Positions 33,220-42,616 of a stretch of DNA of 64,000 nt are shown here, in pieces. The stretch spans positions 1-64,000 of the forward strand of contig JAGHAM010000003.1 in assembly GCA_021161465.1 (NCBI GenBank), in the 5' to 3' direction. The first letter of the stretch is position 1, and every line of letters begins with the position of its first letter. The notes beneath the pieces are model-generated. The model ran no database searches, was not told where the DNA came from, and saw only the letters and a list, made by a program, of their open reading frames with translations. The translations under genes and the position numbers were made by a program. This stretch comes from Candidatus Iainarchaeum sp. GTDB lineage: Archaea > B1Sed10-29 > WALL01 > JAGHAM01.

Positions 33220-34767
33220 ATGGTTTTTGAAGAGCTTAAGAGAGAGATTTTATCCGGTAAGATACGGACTCGTGCCCAGCTTGAAAGGAGAAAGAAGCAG
33301 CTGTGCAAAGAGTATGGCATCAAGAGAGTGCCTCAGAGTGCGGAGATACTCGAAAAGATAGGGGTTAAAAGTGACTTACTCTTGACGAAGCCATCCAGGA
33401 GCCTTTCTGGTGTGAGCGTCATAGCCATAATGACAAAGCCACAGCCATGCCCAGGAGAATGTATATACTGCCCAAAAGGCGATGCAGCGCAGTCATATAC
33501 TGGGATGGAACCAGCCGCTCTAAGAGCTAGGAGGGCTAAATTCAGCGCATTTAAGCAGACACAGGACAGGCTTAAGCAGCTGGATAAAATCGGCCACCCA
33601 ACAAGCAAGATAGAGCTTATCATCATGGGTGGGACTTTTACTGCCATGCCAAAAAACTATCAGGAGAACTTTGTCTTGAATGCGTTTAATGCTTTAAATG
33701 GGAAGGAGTCCAACACAATAGCAGAAGCGCACAAGCTTAACGAACAAGCAGACCATAGGTGCATTGGGCTTACATTTGAGGTCAGGCCAGACTACTCCAA
33801 GGAGGGCGAGATAAACTCGATGCTTTCCTTTGGTGCTACCCGGGTTGAGCTTGGTGTCCAGACAATCTACAACGACATATACAGAAAGATAAAGCGTGGC
33901 CACACAGTGGAGGATGTTGTTGAGGCAACACAGTTGTTGAAAGATAGCTTCCTGAAGGTTGGCTACCACATAATGCCAGGGTTGCCTTTCTCCTCGAAAG
34001 AGAAAGACCTCAAGGTGTTCCAGACCATCTTCTCAGACGATAAGTTCAAGCCGGATATGCTTAAGGTATATCCATGTCTCCTGGCAAAAAAAGAATTCTA
34101 CGATGAAAAAAGGCGTAAGGAGATATTTGGCCTTTATGAGAGTGGGGATTGGAAGCCCTTATCCAATGATGAGGCAGTTGAGCTGCTGGCTGATGCTGAG
34201 AGGTATTTCCCAAAATGGGTTAGGGTTATGCGCATACAGAGGGATATCCCAAAACCTTACATAGAGGCTGGGGTGACTGCAGGGAACCTCCGTGAGCTGG
34301 TGCATAGGCGCGCCAAGGAGCTTGGCATTCGTTGTAAATGCATCCGCTGCAGGGAGATAAAAGATAAAAAGCCTGAAAAGGTGAAGCTCCTGCGTGAGGA
34401 TTATGAAGCTTCGGGGGGAACTGAGATTTTCCTTAGCTTTGAGGATGTGAAGAATGACTGGCTTGTAGCGCTGCTTCGGCTTAGAGTTCCTTACAAGCCA
34501 TTCAGGCCCGAGATAACTGAGGGCACCCTTGGTGTGCGGGAGTTGCACGTATATGGGCCTGAGGTTGCCCTAGGGGAAGAGGCAGAGGAGAGTCAGCAGC
34601 ATAAGGGTTATGGCAAGTGGCTGTTGGACGAGGCCGAGAGAATTGCGCGGGAGGAATTCAACGCGAAAAAGCTCTTGGTGATGAGCGGCATTGGCGCGAG
34701 AGAGTATTACAGGCATTTAGGTTATGTGCTTGAGGGAGCGTATATGGGTAAGGACCTCAAGGATTAA
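33220..34767 (+). CDS. elp3: Elp3 tRNA uridine(34) acetyltransferase
   Basis: The radical-SAM core has CPGECIYCPKG (CxxxCxxC), IMGGTFTA, RVELGVQTIYNDIY and a KVYPCLL segment; the C-terminal GNAT domain has QHKGYGKWLLDEAERIA and EYYRHLGYVLEG. Archaeal Elp3 works alone to start the cm5U modification of wobble uridine using acetyl-CoA. Start 33220 (ATG, with ggagaggctg) is convincing. The length of 515 is usual. Confidence 0.95.
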   Translation: MVFEELKREILSGKIRTRAQLERRKKQLCKEYGIKRVPQSAEILEKIGVKSDLLLTKPSRSLSGVSVIAIMTKPQPCPGECIYCPKGDAAQSYTGMEPAALRARRAKFSAFKQTQDRLKQLDKIGHPTSKIELIIMGGTFTAMPKNYQENFVLNAFNALNGKESNTIAEAHKLNEQADHRCIGLTFEVRPDYSKEGEINSMLSFGATRVELGVQTIYNDIYRKIKRGHTVEDVVEATQLLKDSFLKVGYHIMPGLPFSSKEKDLKVFQTIFSDDKFKPDMLKVYPCLLAKKEFYDEKRRKEIFGLYESGDWKPLSNDEAVELLADAERYFPKWVRVMRIQRDIPKPYIEAGVTAGNLRELVHRRAKELGIRCKCIRCREIKDKKPEKVKLLREDYEASGGTEIFLSFEDVKNDWLVALLRLRVPYKPFRPEITEGTLGVRELHVYGPEVALGEEAEESQQHKGYGKWLLDEAERIAREEFNAKKLLVMSGIGAREYYRHLGYVLEGAYMGKDLKD

Positions 34768-34844
34768 TGCGCCATCACTGCTGTAAGCTGATAATGACAG
34801 TTAAAAGCGATAATGCTTTAAATTCTAGTATCCCCTAATATAGC

Positions 34845-35039
34845 ATGCCTCTACAGAAATCACAGCTGGATACCATAGAAATTTACCTGAGGACGATGGT
34901 TTCTAAGGAAAAGGCAGCTGATTTGATGAAGAAGGTTATAGACCTGGATGAAGAAAAAGCTGAAGAAATGATAGTGTTCTTTGAGAAAAGGGCCAACCCG
35001 CGCCTTCAGGATGTCGAGAGATTCCTGAAGAAGCAGTGA
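34845..35039 (+). CDS. Small helical protein, hypothetical
   Basis: A 64-residue acidic/basic helical protein (QLDTIEIYLRTMVSKEKAADLMKKVIDLDEEKAEEMIVFFEKR). It has its own TATA-like ctttaaattc about 30 bases upstream, which supports a real, perhaps leaderless gene. I do not recognise it. It stands alone between elp3 and thrS. Confidence 0.65.
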   Translation: MPLQKSQLDTIEIYLRTMVSKEKAADLMKKVIDLDEEKAEEMIVFFEKRANPRLQDVERFLKKQ

Positions 35040-35112
35040 ATTTACTCTAGAACTATGCGTTGTTTACACTTGGCTACCCTCAGCTTTCTTTAGAAATAAT
35101 TACTCTAAATAT

Positions 35113-35136
35113 TGTTTATACTCTGGGCTATAAACA
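35113..35136. promoter_or_regulatory. 8+8 perfect inverted repeat upstream of thrS
   Basis: tgtttata, eight bases, tataaaca. It lies about 100 bases before the thrS start, upstream of the likely thrS TATA box (acatataaatta near 35181). It might be an operator or a TATA-containing site for another transcript; the rest of the 200-base gap shows no gene. Confidence 0.35.
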
Positions 35137-35236
35137 AGATAGCAAGTCCAGAACTGCCAGTCGCGTTAGTATTTAGCAATACATATAAATTATGAAAGTC
35201 TAATAGAAACGGGCGCGTAGCATCGGGAGTGCAACC

Positions 35237-37114
35237 ATGAAGATACTAACAATCCATAGTGATTTCATAGAAGTTGAGCCGAAGAAGAAGGCCATAAAGG
35301 ATGCAGAAGAAGTTGAAAAAGAGAAGAAGAGGATAGAGGAGTGCCTCGTTGTTTTCTCTGCGGTTGAGGCAGGTGATGAGGGTAACCAAGAAGAAGTGTC
35401 TGAAAAGACCGTTGGGGAGATAGCAAAAGTTGCCAGTGAAGTGAAAACAAAGCGAATTGTCCTGTACCCCTTTGTGCATCTAACATCGAAACCATCGAAG
35501 CCAGCTGTTGCTATAAGCGTGCTTGATGATGTAACTAAACTCCTCTCAAAGCAGGGTTTTGAGGTTTATAAGGCTCCTTTCGGGTGGTACAAGGCTTTTA
35601 ACCTAAAATGCAAGGGCCACCCTCTCGCAGAGCTGAGCAGGGAGATACGGCTAGGAGATGTGAAGGGGGAAGAATCCAGGGCGCTGAAGGCTGAAAGGAA
35701 GCTTAGCTCCCATTGGTTTATTCTTGATACTGATGGCAAGATGCATGAGCTGTCTATGAAGGATGGGAAAGTCAGTGGCTACGAATTTGAGGGGAATGCC
35801 AAACTGGAGAAACTTGCTGCCTATGAAATGGCGAAGAGCAGGTTGGTTAAGATGGAGCCGCCGCATGTGCAGATAATGAAGAAGTTAGAGCTTGTTGACT
35901 ATGAGGAGGGCTCAGACCCAGGAAACCTTCGTTTCCTCCCAAAAGGGAAGCTAATCAAGTCACTGCTTGAGGATTGGATTTCAGAGAGTATGGGCAACTA
36001 TGGTGCTATGGAGGTTGAAACACCTATAATGTATGATTACGAACATCCAGCGCTTAAAAACTACCTGCAGAGGTTCCCTGCCAGACAGTATGTGGTGCAG
36101 TCCCCAAACAAGAGGCTTTTCCTAAGATTCAGCGCTTGCTTTGGCCAGTTCCTGCTGGCGAAGGATGCCACTATATCTTACAAGGATATGCCTGTAAGGG
36201 TTTATGAGCTTGCCAAGAGCTTCAGAGCTGAGAAAAGGGGTGAGTTGACAGGGCTCAGGAGGTTAAGGGCCTTCACCATGCCAGATTGCCACGCGCTTTG
36301 CATAGACTTCAAGCAAGCACGGGAGGAGCTGTTGAAACGATTCGAGCTTGCGCGGAATATTGAAAGCGGTATCGGATTTGGTGTTCCAGATGATTTTGAG
36401 CTTGCCATCCGCGTGGTCAAGAGCTTTTTCGAGGAAAATGAGGACTATGTTAAGGGTTTGGTTAAGAGATGGGGTAAGCCAGCGTTGATAGAATTATGGG
36501 ACAAGCAATTCTTCTATTTCGTCATGAAGCATGAGTGGAACTTTGTGGATGCCCTCGGCAAGGCCTCCGCGCTTACAACGGACCAAATCGACGTTGAGAA
36601 TGCTGAGCGCTACGGTCTTTCTTTCGTCAATAAGGCAGGCAAGAAGGAGCACCCCCTAATCCTCCACTTCTCCCCCGGAGCAGTTGAAAGAATAATGTAT
36701 GCCCTTCTGGAGAAAGCACACATGCAGCAGGAAAAGGGAATAAAGCCTTCACTTCCTGTTTGGCTGTGCCCCACACAGGTTAGGATATGCCCGGTGTCAG
36801 AAGGCTATCTAAAGCCGGCTGTCAAGTTGCTAAAGAAGATTAAAAGTGCAGGTATACGCGTAGACATTGACGACCGTGAGCTGACCATAGGGAAAAAGGT
36901 AAGGGACGCTGAGAAGGAATGGATACCCTTCATACTGGTCTTTGGAGAGAAGGAGAAGAACGGGTCGCTCTCTGTGAGGACAAGAAATGGCAGTCAGGAA
37001 AAGTACAGTGTTGAGGGACTGGTGGACAAGATAAAACATGAGACTAAGGATATGCCATTCAGGCAATTACCCCTTCCAGAGACGCTGAGTAGAAGGCCTG
37101 TTTTTATTGGTTAG
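35237..37114 (+). CDS. thrS: Threonyl-tRNA synthetase, archaeal type
   Basis: The N-terminal 145 residues are the archaeal D-aminoacyl-tRNA-deacylase-like editing domain (MKILTIHSDFIEVEPKKKA, RIVLYPFVHLTS, VYKAPFGWYKAF). The class II catalytic core follows with ETPIMYDYEHPALKNYL, RLFLRFSACFGQF, SFRAEKRGELTGLRRLRAFTMPDCHALC, and the C-terminal anticodon-binding domain with WLCPTQVRICPV. Cys and His residues that bind the core zinc are present. It charges tRNA-Thr and clears Ser-tRNA-Thr. Confidence 0.96.
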   Translation: MKILTIHSDFIEVEPKKKAIKDAEEVEKEKKRIEECLVVFSAVEAGDEGNQEEVSEKTVGEIAKVASEVKTKRIVLYPFVHLTSKPSKPAVAISVLDDVTKLLSKQGFEVYKAPFGWYKAFNLKCKGHPLAELSREIRLGDVKGEESRALKAERKLSSHWFILDTDGKMHELSMKDGKVSGYEFEGNAKLEKLAAYEMAKSRLVKMEPPHVQIMKKLELVDYEEGSDPGNLRFLPKGKLIKSLLEDWISESMGNYGAMEVETPIMYDYEHPALKNYLQRFPARQYVVQSPNKRLFLRFSACFGQFLLAKDATISYKDMPVRVYELAKSFRAEKRGELTGLRRLRAFTMPDCHALCIDFKQAREELLKRFELARNIESGIGFGVPDDFELAIRVVKSFFEENEDYVKGLVKRWGKPALIELWDKQFFYFVMKHEWNFVDALGKASALTTDQIDVENAERYGLSFVNKAGKKEHPLILHFSPGAVERIMYALLEKAHMQQEKGIKPSLPVWLCPTQVRICPVSEGYLKPAVKLLKKIKSAGIRVDIDDRELTIGKKVRDAEKEWIPFILVFGEKEKNGSLSVRTRNGSQEKYSVEGLVDKIKHETKDMPFRQLPLPETLSRRPVFIG

Positions 37115-37177
37115 CCTTCCTATGGTTGGGCATAGGAACTTTTTTAAATAACCTTATCTTATCATTATTTGATTGTT

Positions 37178-39226
37178 ATGGGATATTTGGATGGTCTTCT
37201 CCACAGGGCTAAAAAACCTTCACCCGATGAAAAAGGGGTACCAGCACCAGAAGTTGAACCATCACCGCAGCCATTACCAGAACCAACAGCTGCTGCACCT
37301 AAAGTCCCTCCGCCTGTTAGCCAGCCACCAAAACCCCCAAGACTGGCTAAGCCACAAGCCCTATCACCTATAGGCCCACCACCAAAACCTGCACCAGAGG
37401 CCCCCATAGCTCCTCCCACAGTTAAGCTTAACGTTGAGAAGGTCGTCCCACCAAAACCAAAAGGCCAACCAGTGCTCTCAGAGAAACCAGCAGGGTTTAT
37501 AGAGAAAATTGAGGTGCCAAAGGCTGAGGAGAAGACATTGCCAGCTAAGCAACCCTTACCCCCTGCTAACAAGCCACCAGTGAAGGAGCAAGAGGCAAGG
37601 CTTAAAGAATTACCTGAGCCAAAAGCAGCGCCTGTGCCAGCTCTGGAGAAAGAGCCACCTACACTAGTTCAGAAGGAAGCAGCACCACCCAAACAGCCTG
37701 TTGCTACAAAGAAACGAAGAGCGCCAACCCCGCCACCAAGCTTTAAGCCCGAGGATGTTCCAGAGGAAATAAAACGTGGGATGAAGGGGGACCTGCCCTC
37801 CGGCAGAAAACTGCTCGCGGCCTATGGGGTTTGTGAGATATATGAGCTGCCAGGCCACAAGAGATTATATGCTATTCCAGTTCCAAAGCCACATGGTCCG
37901 GAAAGGGAGATAATAAACACTGTAAAGGAAGCAGCGACTAGGCTCATAACCATATCCCCTGATGAGATAAAGGACCCTGAGAAGCGGTGGTCATTTTTCA
38001 AGAAAAGAGTTCTTGAGATTATGGAGTCTTCACCAGAGCTAGGTATCCCAGCGGCAAAGCTTGATTTCTATGCCGAGACGGTTGTCAGGGAGATGATAGG
38101 GTACGGCGCGTTGGATTTGTTGCTCCAAGACGACAAGCTTGAAGATATAATGGTTAATGGTCCAGACAAGCCCGCATATGTTTTCCATAGGGATTTTGAG
38201 ATGCTCCCGACAAACTTAATCTTTGGCAAGGATGAGGAGATACAAGGGGTAATTGATAGGATTGCCAGAGATGTTGGGAGGAGGATTGACATTAGGGAGC
38301 CATTGCTTGATGCAAGGTTGCCAGATGGGTCCAGAGTGAATGCAACGATACCGCCCATCTCGCTTGCAGGCTCTACAATAACTATAAGGAAGTTTAGGCA
38401 GGATCCCTTTACTGTTGTGGATTTGGTGAAGATGGGAACAATAAGCACAGAGTTGGCAGCATTCTTATGGGTTGCCGTTGAAGGGGCGTCCGCGAAGCCA
38501 GCCAACATACTTGTGGCAGGTGGGACAGCTTCAGGTAAGACCACAACACTGAACGTGTTGGCATCGTTTATACCAAGGAACGAAAGGATAATAACTATCG
38601 AGGACACTGCTGAAATACAGTTACCGATGGAGCATTGGGTCAGGTTTGAAACCAGGCCCCCAGGCATAGAAGGCCAGGGCGAGATAAACATGGATACCCT
38701 TTTGAAAAATTCCCTGAGAATGCGTCCAGATAGGGTTGTAGTTGGAGAAGTTAGGGGTGGTGAAGCTTTCTCGCTTTTCACAGCCATGAATACAGGACAC
38801 GATGGTTCCATGGGTACAGTCCACGCAAACAATGCACAGGAAACTGTTGTTAGGCTGAAGAGCCCACCAATGAACGTTCCTGAAACGATGCTTTCAGCCC
38901 TTGACATAATAATAATACAAAAAAGGATACACGACAGAAGAAAGGGCGTGATAAGGAGAGTTTCCGAAGTTGCCGAATTGTCTGGCGTTCTGGAAGGTGA
39001 ACCCAAGTTCAATTATCTCTTTGAATGGGATGCCGCTACAGATACCATAAAGGCCTCTTATGACACAAGTCAATACTTACATGAGTTAAGCAGATTCACA
39101 GGCATGTCACATACCGCCCTGCGGCAGGAGATAAGCAGGAGAGAGGAGTTTATAAAGGACATGATAAGGAGAAACGTACGGGGCATAGGTGCTGTCTGTG
39201 ATGAGGTACATAACCTAGTGGAATAA
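37178..39226 (+). CDS. Type IV pilus secretion ATPase with proline-rich N-terminal extension
   Basis: Residues about 20-190 are Pro/Lys/Ala-rich and disordered. The ATPase proper has ALDLLLQDDKLEDIMVNGPDKPAYVFHRDFE, the Walker A GGTASGKTT, the Asp box TIEDTAEIQL, and RMRPDRVVVGEVRGGEAF with MGTVHANNAQ (Walker B and His box), as in TadA/FlaI/GspE family motors. It powers pilus assembly. The start ATG 37178 is about 33 bases after TATA-like ttttttaaataa. The long extension is unusual and may bind other pilus parts. It leads the pilus locus with two TadC genes downstream. Confidence 0.93.
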   Translation: MGYLDGLLHRAKKPSPDEKGVPAPEVEPSPQPLPEPTAAAPKVPPPVSQPPKPPRLAKPQALSPIGPPPKPAPEAPIAPPTVKLNVEKVVPPKPKGQPVLSEKPAGFIEKIEVPKAEEKTLPAKQPLPPANKPPVKEQEARLKELPEPKAAPVPALEKEPPTLVQKEAAPPKQPVATKKRRAPTPPPSFKPEDVPEEIKRGMKGDLPSGRKLLAAYGVCEIYELPGHKRLYAIPVPKPHGPEREIINTVKEAATRLITISPDEIKDPEKRWSFFKKRVLEIMESSPELGIPAAKLDFYAETVVREMIGYGALDLLLQDDKLEDIMVNGPDKPAYVFHRDFEMLPTNLIFGKDEEIQGVIDRIARDVGRRIDIREPLLDARLPDGSRVNATIPPISLAGSTITIRKFRQDPFTVVDLVKMGTISTELAAFLWVAVEGASAKPANILVAGGTASGKTTTLNVLASFIPRNERIITIEDTAEIQLPMEHWVRFETRPPGIEGQGEINMDTLLKNSLRMRPDRVVVGEVRGGEAFSLFTAMNTGHDGSMGTVHANNAQETVVRLKSPPMNVPETMLSALDIIIIQKRIHDRRKGVIRRVSEVAELSGVLEGEPKFNYLFEWDAATDTIKASYDTSQYLHELSRFTGMSHTALRQEISRREEFIKDMIRRNVRGIGAVCDEVHNLVE

Positions 39227-39237
39227 TGTGAGTTAAA

Positions 39238-40464
39238 ATGGTCACGGATGATGAGAAGAAAGATAAGAAGCTTATAAAGCTAATAGCTGGTGAGAAGAAG
39301 ACAGAGCCAAAAGGAATAAGGAGGATAGGAACATCATCTGGGATAACTCCAACCTACAAAGAAACCAGTGTTGAAGATATAGTCAGTAGAATGGAGAAGA
39401 AGTACAAAGAAAGAGGGATACTCGAAGAAGGCGGAGTGGAACTAACCAAGGGAGAAGAGCTTAAAGAAATGGTAGTTGGTGTAACCCCTCTCCAACTTGA
39501 TAGGAGAACCCCAGATTTGCTGGTCCACGAGAGTTCGCCGTTTTTAAGATTTGTTGGTTCTCTCTACTCGACTATCAAGCCACTCAATTCTCTCAATAAT
39601 GACATATTGACTATGAGCATTTCTGAGTCTTTGCCTGTAGACCTGAATAAAGCTAACATACCCTATAGCAGCAAGCAATTTGCTTCAGTAGCTCTAGTGG
39701 TCACTATAATTGCAACTGTCTTCATGTTTTTTCTGACCACCATACTCTCACTTACTCTGTTATCCCCTATCATAGACATTTCAATTGGGGCTCTGCCACA
39801 GCCAGTTCCCATCCTGCTTAAGATAACGCTCTCTGGTCTTTTCTCGTTTGTATCTGGCGCGATGGTGCTAGTCATAGCGCTTAAATACCCGGTCATAGTT
39901 GCTGGCAAAAGAAAAACAGATATAGAACGCATATTACCTTTCGCTTTGAGGCAGATGGCAACTGAGATAAAATCAGGGATTGGGATACACGGCAGCCTTA
40001 AGTCAATAGTGCGATCTAACTATGGGGCATTATCAGAAGAGTTCGAAAGGGTGTTGAAGGACATAGAGAAGGGGAAGTCAACTGAGGATGCTCTTGATGA
40101 ACTGGTTCTCCGTTCTCCCTCAGAGAGTTTGGCCACAGCGGGTATACACATGATTAGAGCCATAAGGACTGGGGGTAACTTATCTGATGTTATATATGCC
40201 ATAGCTGATGAAGTTGCATTTAGGCTTAGGATGAAGATGCAGGAGTTTGTGAGCAAACTAAACCTAGTGAGTTTAATCTATATGATGGTTGGGGTTATCT
40301 TCCCTGTGCTAGTTGCTGTCCTGGCCTCGGTTTTCACAGCAGTTCCCACTCTTGGCCTTGGGTCAGCAATTGGGCCTGAAATGCTGTTCATGTTATATTT
40401 TGTACTTATACCAGCAGTGCTTGGTGTCATACTTTATTTCATAAAAGCTTTCCAGCCGATGTGA
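39238..40464 (+). CDS. TadC/FlaJ-like pilus assembly membrane protein (1)
   Basis: A charged N-terminal region of about 140 residues precedes a membrane part with GspF/TadC helices. KRKTDIERILPFALRQMATEIKSGIGIHGSLKSI is the cytoplasmic bundle typical of T2SSF, followed by GALSEEFERVLKDIEKGKSTEDALDELVLRSPS and two final helices. It is the inner membrane platform that pairs with the ATPase. It starts ATG 39238, just after the ATPase stop. Confidence 0.92.
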   Translation: MVTDDEKKDKKLIKLIAGEKKTEPKGIRRIGTSSGITPTYKETSVEDIVSRMEKKYKERGILEEGGVELTKGEELKEMVVGVTPLQLDRRTPDLLVHESSPFLRFVGSLYSTIKPLNSLNNDILTMSISESLPVDLNKANIPYSSKQFASVALVVTIIATVFMFFLTTILSLTLLSPIIDISIGALPQPVPILLKITLSGLFSFVSGAMVLVIALKYPVIVAGKRKTDIERILPFALRQMATEIKSGIGIHGSLKSIVRSNYGALSEEFERVLKDIEKGKSTEDALDELVLRSPSESLATAGIHMIRAIRTGGNLSDVIYAIADEVAFRLRMKMQEFVSKLNLVSLIYMMVGVIFPVLVAVLASVFTAVPTLGLGSAIGPEMLFMLYFVLIPAVLGVILYFIKAFQPM

Positions 40465-40468
40465 TAAG

Positions 40469-41329
40469 ATGGAGTTATATAACTCATATGTGCGTTCCGT
40501 GAAGTTTGCGTTGGGCGATGTAGAGCCCGACTACTTGCTACTCGGCGCGCTTTTTGCATCGTCTTTAGCGCTGACCTACATTGGTGTTTTCGTTGATATG
40601 ATATTCGGTGGTTTGATAGCTGTATTTTGCTTGGATTTGGCAGTCGGTTATCCCTTGTACAAACGTTCCAAAAGGATTGCACAGATGGAGAGGGCATTAC
40701 CAGATGTAATGACCAGCATGGCAGCTACGCTTCAGGCAGGGGGTACCATAGAGAGCTCGCTTAAGGATGCAAGCCGTGGCAGATACGGGCCAATAAGCGA
40801 GGAGTTAAGGCGGATGTTGAGGGAAGTCAAGCGTGGGAAAACTTTTGAGGCGGCTTTCTCAGACTTTGCCAGGAGAACGGAGTCGGTGAACATTCAGAGG
40901 AGTGTGGATGTCATAATCTCCGCTAAGAGAACTGGTGGTGGCCTGGTGCAGGCCTTGAGGAGCATCGCTGACGACCTGAAAAACAACCAGAGGCTCATTG
41001 AGGAGAGGAAATCTATAACCCTGCTCCAGATAATCTTCATAATTGTAGCTGCTGATATCATTGGACCAGCGATTCTTGGCTTGGTTTCCGGGATTACTGT
41101 GTTTTTAGCTAGTATTGGAGGAAATGAATCTAATCCTGTCTTGGGAACAGTTGTGTTCTACCTTAAGGGATATATAGTAGTTTCAGCAATTTTCTCAGCT
41201 CTTGCAGCAGCTGTCATAAGAGAGGGAGATGTGACTAAGTCGGTTTTATATTTACCAATACTGTTAACGTTAGCATACACAATTTATGTGGGAGTTGGTA
41301 TAGTTGCAAAAATGTGGTTTGGCTTCTGA
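40469..41329 (+). CDS. TadC/FlaJ-like pilus assembly membrane protein (2)
   Basis: The same T2SSF pattern appears in a shorter protein: AQMERALPDVMTSMAATLQAGGTIESSLKDASRGRYGPISEELRRMLREVKRGKTFEAAFSDFARRTESVNIQRSVDVI, with helices on both sides. Two TadC-like platform proteins beside one ATPase are typical of TadBC-type and archaeal adhesive pili. Start ATG 40469 is four bases after the preceding stop. Confidence 0.92.
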   Translation: MELYNSYVRSVKFALGDVEPDYLLLGALFASSLALTYIGVFVDMIFGGLIAVFCLDLAVGYPLYKRSKRIAQMERALPDVMTSMAATLQAGGTIESSLKDASRGRYGPISEELRRMLREVKRGKTFEAAFSDFARRTESVNIQRSVDVIISAKRTGGGLVQALRSIADDLKNNQRLIEERKSITLLQIIFIIVAADIIGPAILGLVSGITVFLASIGGNESNPVLGTVVFYLKGYIVVSAIFSALAAAVIREGDVTKSVLYLPILLTLAYTIYVGVGIVAKMWFGF

Positions 41330-41486
41330 GGAGAAAGCGCAGGTGTCAATAGAATACCTGGTAATAATAGGTGCAGCGATAACACTGGTGGTCCTAATCA
41401 GTCTTTTGATTAAGAACTCTTTCCTAAGGAACTGGTTGCATCTCGGTGGGGAGAACGTTAACAGAACATTGGGTAACACCACTTAG
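41319..41486 (+). CDS. Short class III prepilin-like protein (1)
   Basis: The N terminus has EEKAQVSIEYLVIIGAAITLVVLISLL, the archaeal class III signal: a charged lead, a QxSxEY core and one hydrophobic helix, then about 20 polar residues. The start is TTG 41319 or 41304, both inside the end of TadC; no ATG is in frame. At about 55 residues it is more like a minor pilin or pilus-tip cap than a major subunit. A non-coding stretch follows. Confidence 0.72.
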   Translation: MASEEKAQVSIEYLVIIGAAITLVVLISLLIKNSFLRNWLHLGGENVNRTLGNTT

Positions 41487-41781
41487 ACAGGTATTCATGT
41501 GCACTCTGCTGTATCCACCAATTAATCCTCTAGAGTTGGTTTAGGGGCGTATTCCTAGAGTGTGTTCTCTGCTGTGCAGTCCACTAGTAAGTTCCCACTA
41601 GCTGGAACTCTTGTAGAAGGGGGCTCCATCAGTCCTGCTATGCGGTCCAATAGTAGGTTCCCACCTAAAACAGTGATTTGAGAACCGAGATGGCATTCTG
41701 TATATCTTAGATTACTGGCACTCAGTAAAGTTTATAAATCAGAACCACATATTTTAAAGTGGATATCTGGAGGCGTCAAAT
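41487..41781. other. 295-base gap in pilus locus with degenerate tandem repeats and a promoter
   Basis: No ORF of worth is seen. The gap holds three diverged units starting ctctgctgt (41504), ctctgctgt (41567) and tcctgctat (41633), spaced 63-66 bases; the last two match at 26 of 30 positions over ctgct..tgc...agttcccac. A TATA-like tttataaat near 41731 and a ggagg site at 41769 belong to the next pilin gene. Confidence 0.6.
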
Positions 41782-41835
41782 ATGTTTAAATTAAAGGGCC
41801 AAAGAGGTCAGGGTTCCATTGAGTACTTAATGATT
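41767..41835 (+). repeat. Duplicated pilin leader and signal-peptide sequence, copy 1
   Basis: From ctggaggcgtcaaatatg to the end of gagtacttaatgatt this 69-base stretch is repeated at 42230-42298 with one mismatch. It includes ribosome binding site, start codon and prepilin signal. After it the two genes diverge quickly. Confidence 0.9.
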
Positions 41836-42186
41836 TTAGCTGCAGTGCTTGCCATTGCAGTAGTGGTAGTTGTGCTTGCTACTACCTTCTTCACAAGATA
41901 CCAGGAGCCTGCGCAGGTTTCGAGCGACAAAAGTGTTTGTGGTGCCGCTCAGATACAGTTGATGAACTACTTCCAAAGATATGAAAACGCAACAGATGCA
42001 GGGGACAAGCTGAAGATAAAGTATCTGGGCAAGGTTGCAAATTGTTCGTATGTAGCTGACACTAGCAGCTTGGGTATGACTGCATCTACCTCATGTAAGA
42101 TAGGGACAACTAAGAATACACAAATAGTTGTCTTTGCTGGTATGGATGGTGGAGATGCAGTTTGTAAGGTAGCAGATGTACCTTAG
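41782..42186 (+). CDS. Class III prepilin, paralogue A
   Basis: MFKLKGQRGQGSIEYLMILAAVLAIAVVVVVLATTFF is a canonical class III signal, cleaved before QGSIEY, with a helix that forms the fibre core. The remaining 95 residues are polar with three or four Cys (SVCGAAQIQ, ANCSYV, TSCKIG, AVCKVA). About 134 residues suits an archaeal adhesive pilin. It shares its leader and first 20 residues with the next pilin. Confidence 0.9.
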   Translation: MFKLKGQRGQGSIEYLMILAAVLAIAVVVVVLATTFFTRYQEPAQVSSDKSVCGAAQIQLMNYFQRYENATDAGDKLKIKYLGKVANCSYVADTSSLGMTASTSCKIGTTKNTQIVVFAGMDGGDAVCKVADVP

Positions 42187-42229
42187 GGTTGCATTGGTGG
42201 TGTCATACCGAGAGTGAAAGGTCAGGTTC

Positions 42230-42298
42230 CTGGAGGCGTCAAATATGTTTAAATTAAAAGGCCAAAGAGGTCAGGGTTCCATTGAGTACTTAATGATT
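42230..42298 (+). repeat. Duplicated pilin leader and signal-peptide sequence, copy 2
   Basis: This is the second copy of the 69-base block described at 41767-41835, with 68 of 69 positions identical. The high identity against divergent bodies suggests recent duplication or gene conversion of the leader. Confidence 0.9.
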
Positions 42299-42616
42299 CT
42301 TGCAGCAGTGGTAGCTATAGCAGCTGTGGTGATTGCTATCATGATGGGGATTCTTGATACAAAAGGGCCAGTCATCAAGAGCCAGAAGGCAAGGTGTAGC
42401 ACTAATGGAATAGAGTTGCCAAACTATAATGATTTTCCCCAAAATGCAACAGATGCGGCGAATGCTCTTTTGGTGAATTATGGTGGCAATCAGATGACAT
42501 GTGATACTACTAGTGAGCATTTAGATAGCTTAAAGGCATCATGCGAGATAGGGAATCCAGACAAGCCTTTGATAACACTTGAGGTTAATGCCACGAACTG
42601 TAGATTCCTTGAGTAA
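42245..42616 (+). CDS. Class III prepilin, paralogue B
   Basis: It has the same MFKLKGQRGQGSIEYLMILAAV start as paralogue A, followed by a different helix end and a shorter polar body with Cys residues (ARCSTNGIEL, MTCDTTS, ASCEIG, TNCRFLE) in corresponding places. The Cys spacing in the two bodies is alike, so they probably share a fold. Confidence 0.9.
   Translation: MFKLKGQRGQGSIEYLMILAAVVAIAAVVIAIMMGILDTKGPVIKSQKARCSTNGIELPNYNDFPQNATDAANALLVNYGGNQMTCDTTSEHLDSLKASCEIGNPDKPLITLEVNATNCRFLE

Noticed and set aside
35040-35236. Possible tRNA gene in the gap before thrS
   Set aside because: No cloverleaf: no GGTTCGAATC-type T arm, acceptor stem or CCA end could be formed from this sequence.
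41504-41664. CRISPR-like array
   Set aside because: Only three units, diverged throughout, with no conserved repeat and unique spacer alternation and no cas genes nearby.
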